A stretch of DNA of 6,531 bases from Desulfobacteraceae bacterium. Its GTDB lineage: Bacteria; Desulfobacterota; Desulfobacteria; Desulfobacterales; UBA11574. Location of the stretch: contig JAOUGB010000139.1 in NCBI GenBank assembly GCA_029857875.1, positions 1 to 6,531 on the forward strand, given 5' to 3'. The notes beneath the pieces were generated by a model, which worked only from the letters and a program-made list of their open reading frames with translations, searched no databases and was not told the origin of the DNA. Position 1 is the first letter of the stretch, and the number at the start of each line of letters is the position of its first letter. Below are positions 1 to 6,364 of this stretch, in pieces. The translations under genes were made by a program, and so were the position numbers.

Positions 1-168
1 ACCAGGATTTCAATGTAACAATATAGATCCGCGTTTCTTCTTTTTCACTTTACCATGGGCACCGGTCACTGCGGACAAGCGGTTCTCAGACGTCCTTCTT
101 TAGCGGCTTTCCGAATCGCTTTTCATCATCGTTGACTCTTTTCGACCATGGTTGGAGTAGATTTAGAA

Positions 169-459
169 TTAGGCGGTCTCTACCAATTTAAAATATTCTT
201 CAATGGGCAATATCCGAAAGACTTCATAGCTTACATTACCTTCTTGGAGAGTATGCACCATCGATTTGACACGTGCATCGTGATCCGGAAATTCACTGAT
301 GATTAAGTACTCCCCTTTACTTACAATGTAATATGCATCTAATATCTTACCGCCGAGTTTTTCCACCCCTCTTTTCCCTTGCTCGAAACGCTCCCGAGAT
401 TTTTTAATTTCTTTGTTACCTGCCGCAGTCATTTTTAAATAAGATGCGTAAATAGCCAT
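169..459 (-). CDS. GYD domain small protein
   Basis: This is a 96-residue protein whose overall pattern matches the GYD family (PF08734). It has an N-terminal strand (MAIYASYLKMTAAG), a helix rich in K, R and E (about residues 16-34), then LGGKILDAYYIVSKGEYLIISEFPD, where the GEY triplet stands for the family's Gly-Tyr-Asp signature, and a C-terminal strand ending in a PIEEYFKLV helix. Family members are small ferredoxin-like-fold proteins of about 95-105 residues, so the length is normal. Their biochemical role is not established, and no function should be assumed here. The reading frame could extend six codons upstream to 477, but a strong AAGGAGG lies inside that extension just before the ATG at 459, so 459 is the preferred start. 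The protein has no signal peptide or membrane segment and is presumably cytoplasmic. It lies downstream of, and on the same strand as, the Cys-rich small gene at 543-935, with an 83-base gap. Confidence 0.85.
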   Translation of the reverse strand: MAIYASYLKMTAAGNKEIKKSRERFEQGKRGVEKLGGKILDAYYIVSKGEYLIISEFPDHDARVKSMVHTLQEGNVSYEVFRILPIEEYFKLVETA

Positions 460-463
460 TTTT

Positions 464-470
464 CCTCCTT
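464..470 (-). promoter_or_regulatory. Ribosome binding site of the GYD protein gene
   Basis: On the minus strand this reads AAGGAGG, a full Shine-Dalgarno match, followed by AAAA and then the ATG at 459-457. It decides the start of the GYD gene, because the six-codon-longer alternative start at 477 would put this site inside the coding sequence. Confidence 0.7.
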
Positions 471-542
471 CGCTCAATTTAGGTTTATTTACATTGGAAA
501 ATTACAAACCCATTTTCTTCATTTAAGACAATTAGTTAATAT

Positions 543-935
543 TTATTTTTTCAGGCAGTATTCGCGCCACAGGCAGTCTTCCCGGTCACAGTATCCGTTT
601 GCCTCTCCAAAACATTCCTGGTTTCCTTCGATATACTGAATGCTTCGAATGAACCGTTTTAAATCCGGGAAATGGCCTTTTGGCTTATTGTCAAAATCGT
701 CTTCCATTACACTACCGATGTTTACAAAAATCTTGTGCTCCAAGGATATGAATACAGAAAATCCTCTTAAATCGATTTTCAAAGTGCTTATTATCGATTT
801 TTTTTGTTTTGTCCATAGGAGCATGCCTTCATTTTCTCTGGGGAAATTACCTATGCGGGAAATCCTCCCAAACGGGCGAGTAAAAACAATGATGATCTGA
901 TAGGGTCGAAACTCAAAAACGGCGATCACTGCCAT
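543..935 (-). CDS. Small protein of unknown function with C-terminal four-Cys cluster
   Basis: I do not recognise this family. The frame encodes up to 130 residues. The most gene-like part is the C-terminus, ECFGEANGYCDREDCLWREYC, with cysteines spaced C-x7-C-x4-C-x5-C and a basic LKK tail. This resembles a small zinc- or iron-sulfur-binding knuckle, although no metal can be assigned from sequence. The middle (about residues 45-75) alternates hydrophobic and polar residues as in a beta-rich fold. An acidic and basic linker (MEDDFDNKPKG, about 77-87) and a helix (FPDLKRFIRSIQYIEG) follow. There is no signal peptide. The start is uncertain: the ATG at 935 has only a weak GGTGAT upstream, and in-frame ATGs at 824 (residue 38) and 707 (residue 77) also lack good ribosome sites. 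The overlapping plus-strand frame at 640-900 shows no protein-like features and was rejected. This could also be a decaying gene whose N-terminal part is no longer meaningful. Confidence 0.5.
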   Translation of the reverse strand: MAVIAVFEFRPYQIIIVFTRPFGRISRIGNFPRENEGMLLWTKQKKSIISTLKIDLRGFSVFISLEHKIFVNIGSVMEDDFDNKPKGHFPDLKRFIRSIQYIEGNQECFGEANGYCDREDCLWREYCLKK

Positions 936-1091
936 CGATCACCGGTTTTGTAGCAATTAAATATTATGTTTTGTCCGATGATATCCGTAAATGGAGCAAA
1001 TTGGAAATCTTTAAATGGTGATCACATGAATCGGACCTGTTTAATTCTAAATTAATTTCCAATACGCTGATGGCGGGGTAACCTTGGATAA

Positions 1092-1240
1092 CTGCAATTA
1101 CTAACAGCTATCAAGTGCCTGATTTTTGTGTGATAACATAACACCTTATCACCAAACGATAACGGCTTTAATCACTGTTATTTGGTCGACCCGTTGAAAT
1201 CACCAAGGCAATGTGATACTATTAACGTATCGTCAAAAAA
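1092..1240 (+). repeat. Dispersed palindromic repeat, copy A
   Basis: Positions 1092-1160 align without gaps to 6365-6433, with 54 of 69 bases identical by hand count (44 of 54 in the core 1107-1160). Weaker similarity continues downstream: ATTTGGT recurs at 1180-1186 and 6455-6461, and a second GTGATA recurs at 1213 and 6486. The core contains GTGATA at 1130-1135 and TATCAC at 1147-1152, an inverted repeat with an 11-base loop. ACCAAA just after it can pair with TTTGGT near 1181-1186. Such imperfect nested palindromes are typical of small non-coding intergenic repeats (REP or MITE type), but the family is not one I recognise. The downstream limit is approximate. Confidence 0.65.
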
Positions 1241-1249
1241 GTTGTCAAT

Positions 1250-1273
1250 TCAGATAGTTGTAGGCGTTGCAAG
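1250..1273 (+). repeat. 24-base direct repeat, unit 1
   Basis: This unit shares 22 of 24 bases with 1295-1318, and both end in GGCGTTGCAAG. The two starts are 45 bases apart, leaving a 21-base spacer, about four helical turns, so both copies would face the same side of the DNA. It lies immediately downstream of repeat copy A and about 135 bases upstream of the candidate promoter. It could be a paired protein-binding site or part of a larger repeat element. Two units are too few, and the spacer too short, for a CRISPR array. Confidence 0.6.
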
Positions 1274-1294
1274 GGATCGTCCAAATATATAAAA

Positions 1295-1318
1295 TCAGAT
1301 AGTAGTTGGCGTTGCAAG
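1295..1318 (+). repeat. 24-base direct repeat, unit 2
   Basis: This is the partner of the unit at 1250-1273. It differs at two positions in the middle of the unit, where the first copy reads TTGTA and this one TAGTT. The right halves of the two units are identical and the left halves begin TCAGATAGT in both. No third copy is visible in the window. Confidence 0.6.
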
Positions 1319-1336
1319 AATATCAAAGGTGGTCGG

Positions 1337-1354
1337 CCACTATAACCACTATAA
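1337..1354 (+). repeat. Tandem 9-mer CCACTATAA x2
   Basis: Two perfect adjacent copies of CCACTATAA occur here. The first copy's CCAC also pairs with GTGG at 1329-1332 across a TCGG loop, giving a small hairpin. No function can be assigned. It may be a chance duplication or part of an operator. Confidence 0.4.
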
Positions 1355-1407
1355 ATAGATACCAAAAGATCGTGTTCATATGAAGAAATATATGCAATCC
1401 TTAATCC

Positions 1408-1435
1408 ATGACATGTCTCTTTTTAACTCTATAAA
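1408..1435 (+). promoter_or_regulatory. Candidate sigma70-type promoter of the sucrose operon
   Basis: ATGACA at 1408-1413 (five of six to the TTGACA consensus) is followed after 16 bases by TATAAA at 1430-1435 (five of six to TATAAT). Transcription would start near 1442 and give a leader of about 170 bases. The surrounding DNA is AT-rich, so similar matches arise by chance, and other weak -10-like words exist nearby (for example around 1490-1507). This is the best candidate seen and is not certain. Confidence 0.3.
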
Positions 1436-1516
1436 TATTGTGGTCATAATTCCTTTATGTTACCTAAATACCAAATGCAGTAATATCTCAAATCAATGTA
1501 AAATATAGCAAAAAAC

Positions 1517-1566
1517 AGGGAAACCCTATCAAAATTTAGCTGAGGGCCACGGGCGTAAGCCCTTGG
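1517..1566 (+). promoter_or_regulatory. Structured 5' leader with two hairpins before the sugar kinase
   Basis: A short hairpin, AGGG (1517-1520) with CCCT (1524-1527), is followed by a stronger one. In the second, CCACGGGC (1547-1554) pairs with GCCCTTGG (1559-1566) with a single C-T mismatch, closed by GTAA, which is a GNRA tetraloop in RNA. No T-tract follows, so this is not a simple terminator. It ends about 43 bases before the kinase ATG. It may protect or regulate the transcript. I could not match it to a known riboswitch class: the GGGAAACCC and GCCACGGGC words recall c-di-GMP-I leaders loosely, but the conserved core of that class is not evident. Confidence 0.4.
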
Positions 1567-1609
1567 GTATCTATGGAAATAGTATCATTTAAGATGAATA
1601 AGGAGTATT

Positions 1610-2509
1610 ATGATCTGTGTTGTCGGTGAAATTTTATTCGATGTGTTTCCGTCTTACAAACACCTGGGGGGTGCCCCCTTTAATTTCGCCTTTCACCTGA
1701 AAATTCTCGACTTTCCCGTTCGATTTATCTCGAGAATCGGAAATGATCCCGACGGCAAAAGAATCCTGGCCCTGTTGGAAAAGTATCGATTTGATCTAAA
1801 TGATATTCAGTTGGATGATATTCACTCCACCGGAACGGTAACGATCAAACTTAACAAGTATGGCGTGCCGCAATTCCGGATTACTTCCGATGTAGCTTAT
1901 GATTATATCGAGTTTATACCGGAGGTTCACCGGGAATTAATCCGTCAAGCCGAACTGGTTTATTTCGGTTCTTTGGCACAGAGATCTCAACAGGGTTTTG
2001 AGAATGTACAAAAAATCATTGCCAGTAAAGCGTCATCGGCTGTTGGTTTTTATGACATCAACCTACGTCCGGATTGTTATAATGATCGATTGATTTCCGA
2101 ATCACTTCTACAGGCAAATGCAATAAAGTTAAACCAGGAGGAGTTTGAAGAACTGAAACGCCTCATGATGTTTGAAAAAAACAGCCGCAGTTTTGTACAA
2201 CATCTTCTGGATGCATATGAACTGAACATCATATCATTGACCAAAGGTCATGAAGGAAGCGATCTATATACCAGAAACGGTAATTTCAGCATTGACGCGG
2301 CAAAATCAGAAGTGATTGTCGATTCTGTTGGTGCCGGCGATGCTTATGCAGCAATGATTGCTGCAGGTCTTATTAAAAATATGCCGCCGAAGATAATAAT
2401 ACAAAATGCCTCTGCCTTTGCGTCATCGATCTGTGAGATAAAAGGGGCAATTCCCGAAACAGAAGCTTTTTACGAGCCATTTCAAGCGATGTTCGCTGAA
2501 GGAGAGTAA
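1610..2509 (+). CDS. PfkB-family sugar kinase, probable fructokinase
   Basis: This 299-residue enzyme is a ribokinase-like (PfkB) carbohydrate kinase, normal in length for bacterial fructokinases. Visible landmarks are VVGEILFD at the N-terminus (residues 4-11), the sugar-binding GGAPFNFA (20-27), SRIGNDPDGK in the signature-1 region (41-50), DINLRP (149-154), KLNQEE (173-178), TKGHEGS (211-217), and signature 2, DSVGAGDAYAA (238-248), with the anion hole and catalytic base Asp244. The family phosphorylates sugars with ATP. Fructose as substrate is inferred from the GGAP-type N-terminal motif and from the two sucrose genes that follow, because a downstream sucrose phosphorylase would release free fructose. 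The ATG is supported by TAAGGAG at 1599-1605. The stop is one base before the next gene's GTG, so the pair is almost certainly cotranscribed and translationally coupled. A related kinase acting on another ketose cannot be excluded. The enzyme would be cytoplasmic. Confidence 0.88.
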   Translation: MICVVGEILFDVFPSYKHLGGAPFNFAFHLKILDFPVRFISRIGNDPDGKRILALLEKYRFDLNDIQLDDIHSTGTVTIKLNKYGVPQFRITSDVAYDYIEFIPEVHRELIRQAELVYFGSLAQRSQQGFENVQKIIASKASSAVGFYDINLRPDCYNDRLISESLLQANAIKLNQEEFEELKRLMMFEKNSRSFVQHLLDAYELNIISLTKGHEGSDLYTRNGNFSIDAAKSEVIVDSVGAGDAYAAMIAAGLIKNMPPKIIIQNASAFASSICEIKGAIPETEAFYEPFQAMFAEGE

Positions 2510-2510
2510 A

Positions 2511-4697
2511 GTGCCGACTCAAAGCCTATATATTCAAATGTTCAGCATTCACGGTCTGCTGAGATCCGAAAGCATGGAGCTTGGCCGTGATGCAGACACC
2601 GGTGGACAGATAAACTATGTCATTGAGCTCTGCCGCCACTTGAGCCGGGCCAAAGAGGTTGAAAAGGTCGATCTTTTCACTCGTCTGATTGTGGACAAAA
2701 CGGTTTCTGAAGACTACGCTCAACCCATTGAAAAAGTAAATGAGAAATTCCGGATCGTTCGAATTCAGTGCGGTGGTCGCAAATACTTCCGGAAAGAACT
2801 TTTATGGCCTCACCTGGACGAATATATTGACAAGACCATTAAATTCATCAAACGCGAAAATGCCATTCCGGATGTTGTACACGGTCATTATCCTGATGCC
2901 GGTTATGTGGCCATGCATCTGTCACGCATTTTCGGAATACCCTTTGTGTTTACCGGTCATTCTCTGGGCAGGGCCAAAAAACAAAAGCTCCTGAACGATG
3001 GTTCGAAAGAAGCGGAGATCAACAAAAAATACAAAATCGACCACCGGATTGCTGTTGAAGAAGAACTGCTGAAATATACGGATCTGATTGTTGCAAGCAC
3101 GACCCAGGAAGTTAATGAGCAATATGGCAAGTATCAACACGGTGATCTGCCTGATTTTCAGGTTATACCGCCGGGGCTTAATCTCGAAAAATTTTACCCC
3201 TATTATCACGATATTCTACCTGAGAGTGAGAAGTCCGAAGCGGACATGTATGCTCAGGCCTCTATTTTACAGGAGTTGAACCGTTTTTTTATCCATCCCG
3301 ATAAACCGCTGATCCTGGCTTTATCTCGACCAGACGAACGTAAAAACATTTCCGGGCTTATCAAAGCTTACGGTGAAGACAGAGAGCTTCAAACCATAGC
3401 CAATCTGGCGGTTTTTGCGGGGATTCGGAAAGATATCGAGACAATGGAAGAAAACGAGAGAGATGTATTGACCCGTATGCTACTGCTTATGGACAAATAT
3501 GATCTATACGGCAAGATGGCGATTCCTAAAAAGCACGACTTCGAATATGAAGTTCCGGAGCTGTATCGTTTGGCTGCAAGCAAAAGGGGTGTGTTTGTCA
3601 ATCCCGCATGGACGGAGCCTTTTGGCCTGACCCTGTTGGAGGCATCCGCCACCGGCCTTCCTGTCGTTAGCACACACGACGGCGGACCCCAGGACATTAT
3701 TGCCAACTGCCAAAACGGCATCCTGGTGGATCCGAGCAATACGCAAAAAATTGCTGCCAGTATCAGACAAATTCTCACCGATGAGGAAAAGTGGGATCGA
3801 TATTCGAAAAACGGTATCATGAATGTTCGTGAGTACTACACCTGGGAACGACATGCTCAAAAATATACCGAAAAAGTTAAACATCTTGCAGCAGCACAAA
3901 AAACCTCGGATATGCAGGTCGCCGTTCCATCGGATTCGATCGGAAAGCAACTGGTCAACCTCAACTATTTTTTAATTACCGATATTGATTACACGCTGAT
4001 CGGCGGAAACAATGACCATCTTCAAAATCTGATCGATTTGCTCAAAGAACATCGAATGTCTATCGGCTTCGGTGTTGCCACCGGCCGCGATGTAATATCC
4101 GCCGTTGAATTTTTGAATGAACACGGCGTACATCATCCCGACGTGATCATTTCATCGGTGGGTACGGAAATCTATTATGGCAAGGCATTGCAGCATGGGC
4201 AGGGATGGGAGACTCACGTATCGAACCAATGGGACCGGAAAAAGATCGTTACACTTCTCAAACGTTTCGACTTTTTGAGATACCAGGAGGAATCGAACCA
4301 GAGTCGATTCAAAATAAGCTATTATATGGCCCCCGGTAAAGATCGGATAGCAATGATTCACGATCTGTTGTCCAAAAACAAATGTCGCTACTGCCTCATC
4401 TATTCCGGTCAGAAGTATCTGGATATCCTTCCACACCGGGCTTCCAAAGGGAAGGCCATCCGGTATTTGAGTTACAAGTGGGAAATCCCGCTGGGAAACT
4501 TTCTGGTTTGCGGGGATTCCGGTAACGATGAAGAAATGCTTCGTGGAGAGCCGCTGGCCGTCGTGGTGGGCAACTACAGAAAAGAGCTTGAAAAATTAAA
4601 AGGCGCTAGAAATGTTTATTTTGCCGAAAGCGAATACGCCGGCGGAATCCTCGAAGGGATTAAAAAATATGGGTTTATCAAAAAGGCAAGAGGTTGA
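2511..4697 (+). CDS. Bifunctional sucrose-phosphate synthase / sucrose-phosphate phosphatase
   Basis: This is a 728-residue fusion. Residues 1 to about 465 are a GT4 (GT-B fold) sucrose-phosphate synthase, which joins UDP-glucose and fructose-6-phosphate into sucrose-6-phosphate. The SPS-typical N-terminus reads MFSIHGLLRSESMELGRDADTGGQ (10-33). HGHYPDAG (124-131), FTGHSLGRAKK (148-158) and LSRPDERKN (271-279) follow, and the retaining-GT4 EX7E motif is E369-PFGLTLL-E377. Residues from about 485 are a HAD phosphatase of the sucrose-phosphatase type: motif I DIDYT with D491 and D493, T524 in GVATGR, K646 in SKGK, and motif IV GDSGND with D669 and D673. All expected catalytic positions are present, so the phosphatase is probably active and would release free sucrose. 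In some SPS proteins this domain is degenerate. The start is GTG, one base after the kinase stop, with AAGGAG at 2499-2504. The end overlaps the next gene's possible TTG start. Confidence 0.92.
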   Translation: MPTQSLYIQMFSIHGLLRSESMELGRDADTGGQINYVIELCRHLSRAKEVEKVDLFTRLIVDKTVSEDYAQPIEKVNEKFRIVRIQCGGRKYFRKELLWPHLDEYIDKTIKFIKRENAIPDVVHGHYPDAGYVAMHLSRIFGIPFVFTGHSLGRAKKQKLLNDGSKEAEINKKYKIDHRIAVEEELLKYTDLIVASTTQEVNEQYGKYQHGDLPDFQVIPPGLNLEKFYPYYHDILPESEKSEADMYAQASILQELNRFFIHPDKPLILALSRPDERKNISGLIKAYGEDRELQTIANLAVFAGIRKDIETMEENERDVLTRMLLLMDKYDLYGKMAIPKKHDFEYEVPELYRLAASKRGVFVNPAWTEPFGLTLLEASATGLPVVSTHDGGPQDIIANCQNGILVDPSNTQKIAASIRQILTDEEKWDRYSKNGIMNVREYYTWERHAQKYTEKVKHLAAAQKTSDMQVAVPSDSIGKQLVNLNYFLITDIDYTLIGGNNDHLQNLIDLLKEHRMSIGFGVATGRDVISAVEFLNEHGVHHPDVIISSVGTEIYYGKALQHGQGWETHVSNQWDRKKIVTLLKRFDFLRYQEESNQSRFKISYYMAPGKDRIAMIHDLLSKNKCRYCLIYSGQKYLDILPHRASKGKAIRYLSYKWEIPLGNFLVCGDSGNDEEMLRGEPLAVVVGNYRKELEKLKGARNVYFAESEYAGGILEGIKKYGFIKKARG
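4688..4693 (+). promoter_or_regulatory. Ribosome binding site deciding the phosphorylase start
   Basis: AAGAGG lies inside the last codons of the sucrose-phosphate synthase gene, nine bases before the ATG at 4703. An in-frame TTG at 4694 would overlap the upstream stop, but it directly abuts this site and has only AAAAGG at 4681-4686 behind it. The ATG also gives an N-terminus (MTVQNKIQLITY) of the length usual for sucrose phosphorylases. Confidence 0.5.
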
Positions 4698-4702
4698 GCA
4701 CA

Positions 4703-6151
4703 ATGACCGTTCAAAACAAGATTCAATTGATAACGTACCCAGACAGTTTGGGCAAGAATTTAATGGAGCTTCACTATGTACTCAGGAAATATTTGATTGA
4801 TGCCGTAGGCGGTGTTCACATACTGCCTTTTTATCCCTCATCGTCTGACAGAGGTTTCGCGCCATTGACCTATGATGATGTAGACTCCAATTTCGGAACG
4901 TGGGATGACGTGAACAAAATCGGAAAAGATTTTGATTTAATGATCGATTTCATGGTCAACCACATTTCCAGACAATCTCTTTTTTTTCAAGACTATTTGG
5001 AAAAGGGCGAAGCTTCCGAGTATGCGGATATGTTTTTGAGTTTCAACAAGCTCATGCCGGGCGGCGAAATCAGTGATGAGGACCTGGCCAAGGTCTATAC
5101 CCGGAAACCCCGTCCGCCTTACACGGTTATCGAACGTGCAGATGGGTCCAGAGAGAAAATGTGGTGTACATTCGATTACGAGCAGATTGACCTGGACCTG
5201 CAATCTCCCAAGACCAGGGAAGTCCTTCGAAATTTTTTGATACGTCTGGCACGCAGCAATGCAAAAGTAATACGGATTGATGCCTTCGCGTATACCACGA
5301 TCAAAATCGGAACCAATTGCTTCTTTTTAGAACCGGAGGTTTGGGAACTTCTGGAGTGGTTGAACGATTTCGTTTCCGCATTCAATAAAGACATTCTGCC
5401 TGAAGTTCACGAACACTATTCCTATCAGCTTAAACTCGCCGAAAGAGGGTATTGGGTATATGACTTTTGCCTTCCTATGCTGGTATTGCACACGCTGTAC
5501 CACCACAGTAATCGGAGGTTGGTCAACTGGCTTAACATCTGCCCCCGAAAACAGTTCACCACTTTAGACACCCATGACGGTTTCGGTGTGGTAGACGTTG
5601 CTGATTTGCTCAGTCAGGACGAAATTGATCGCACAATAGAAGGCTTGTATGAAAAAGGATCTAATTTAAAAAGAATTTATTCTGGACCGGATTATCAAAA
5701 TCTGGATATATATCAGGTGAACTGTACCTATTATTCGGCTCTGGAGTGCAATGACGATTCATATATCGCAGCACGAACCATACAGTTTTTCACTCCGGGT
5801 ATACCGCAAGTGTATTACGTCGGTCTCCTATCGGGTGAAAACGATATCGAACTATTAGAAAAAACACAGCTGGGGCGAAATATCAATCGACACAATTATA
5901 CTTTGGAAGAAATTCATGAAGCTTTTAAAAAGCCGGTTGTACGGCGTTTGCTTCGTCTCATGAAATTTCGAAATTCGTATCCGGCTTTCGGCGGTGAATT
6001 TCGTATCGAAGACTCGCCCGAAAGTCAGATGATAATGACCTGGGTACAAAACAATTATCAAACAACCGCCGCAATTGATCTAAATGATTACCATGTAACG
6101 ATTACTTATTTTGACCCGGGATCCAGCACTTCAAAGGAATTTGAGGTTTAG
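4703..6151 (+). CDS. GH13_18 phosphorylase, probable sucrose phosphorylase
   Basis: This 482-residue protein belongs to glycoside hydrolase family 13 subfamily 18. The enzyme would split sucrose with phosphate into alpha-glucose-1-phosphate and fructose, in the cytoplasm, saving the energy of the bond. Family landmarks, numbered from the ATG, are KIQLITY (6-12), ILPFYPSSSDRGFAPL (40-55), DFMVNHIS (82-89), RIDAFAY with nucleophile D193, LPEVHEHY with acid/base E234, and THDG with transition-state stabiliser D292. These lie within two residues of the D192/E232/D290 set known for the Bifidobacterium adolescentis enzyme. The acceptor-site segment NLDIYQVN (333-340) keeps the YQ pair of true sucrose phosphorylases, which argues against the sucrose-6'-phosphate type, although subfamily members using glucosylglycerol or glucosylglycerate exist and specificity is inferred mainly from context. 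The C-terminus (PQVYYVGLLSGENDIELL, then a beta domain) is complete. The gene begins five bases after the preceding stop and closes the operon. A start at TTG 4694 is the alternative. Confidence 0.88.
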   Translation: MTVQNKIQLITYPDSLGKNLMELHYVLRKYLIDAVGGVHILPFYPSSSDRGFAPLTYDDVDSNFGTWDDVNKIGKDFDLMIDFMVNHISRQSLFFQDYLEKGEASEYADMFLSFNKLMPGGEISDEDLAKVYTRKPRPPYTVIERADGSREKMWCTFDYEQIDLDLQSPKTREVLRNFLIRLARSNAKVIRIDAFAYTTIKIGTNCFFLEPEVWELLEWLNDFVSAFNKDILPEVHEHYSYQLKLAERGYWVYDFCLPMLVLHTLYHHSNRRLVNWLNICPRKQFTTLDTHDGFGVVDVADLLSQDEIDRTIEGLYEKGSNLKRIYSGPDYQNLDIYQVNCTYYSALECNDDSYIAARTIQFFTPGIPQVYYVGLLSGENDIELLEKTQLGRNINRHNYTLEEIHEAFKKPVVRRLLRLMKFRNSYPAFGGEFRIEDSPESQMIMTWVQNNYQTTAAIDLNDYHVTITYFDPGSSTSKEFEV

Positions 6152-6364
6152 CCGTACCTCCCATAAAAAATGAAAAAGAAACGACAGCGGATCGACGCAT
6201 GAAATACTTCTTATCAACACGATCTCATGGACCGTATAATCGCAGCTAAACCTTCCGTTAACGAATTCACGTATAGCTACTTTGAAGATTCACTTTTTGA
6301 AGCCTGAAATTTGCATAATTTTGGTACAAAATCTTAAATCGGTAAAACTTTGATATCTGGTACT
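6152..6364. other. Non-coding spacer after the operon
   Basis: No supportable gene is present. The longest plus-strand frames are short: about 10 codons from the ATG at 6170, 16 codons from 6199 and 26 codons from 6227. None shows family resemblance or a ribosome site. No clear terminator hairpin follows the phosphorylase stop directly. Confidence 0.5.

Larger units (their letters stand above)
936..1609. other. Long non-coding region rich in repeats upstream of the sucrose operon
   Basis: No convincing gene is present on either strand. The stretch holds several layers of structure: repeated ATCAC/GTGAT pentamers between 925 and 1217, crossing inverted repeats at 937-1036, dispersed repeat copy A (about 1092-1240), a pair of 24-base direct repeats (1250-1273 and 1295-1318), a tandem 9-mer (1337-1354), a candidate promoter (1408-1435) and a leader with two hairpins (1517-1566). 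It also separates the minus-strand genes from the plus-strand operon, so it must contain the operon's promoter unless transcription comes from further away. Confidence 0.7.

Noticed and set aside
1..168. Possible end of a gene entering from the left edge
   Set aside because: A plus-strand frame is open from 2 to about 106, but its translation has no recognisable motif. Minus-strand frames are broken by stops. The evidence is too thin to annotate.
640..900. Plus-strand open frame of 86 codons
   Set aside because: It is antisense to the Cys-cluster gene, has low-complexity Phe/Ser/Lys composition and no ribosome site or family resemblance. The minus-strand frame is more protein-like.
1250..1318. 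Possible CRISPR array
   Set aside because: There are only two units, the 21-base spacer is shorter than usual, and no cas gene is nearby.
1517..1566. c-di-GMP-I riboswitch
   Set aside because: Only loose word similarity is seen. The conserved core between the two helices is not recognisable, so no riboswitch class is called.
3389..3950. Long minus-strand frames inside the sucrose-phosphate synthase gene
   Set aside because: They lie opposite strongly conserved GT4 motifs, and their translations are Ser/Arg-rich without recognisable domains. They are shadows of the real gene.
6170..6307. Chain of tiny plus-strand frames after the operon, two of them overlapping by ATGA
   Set aside because: They have 10, 16 and 26 codons, without ribosome sites or similarity to known proteins. 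They could be remains of a lost gene, but nothing supports that positively.
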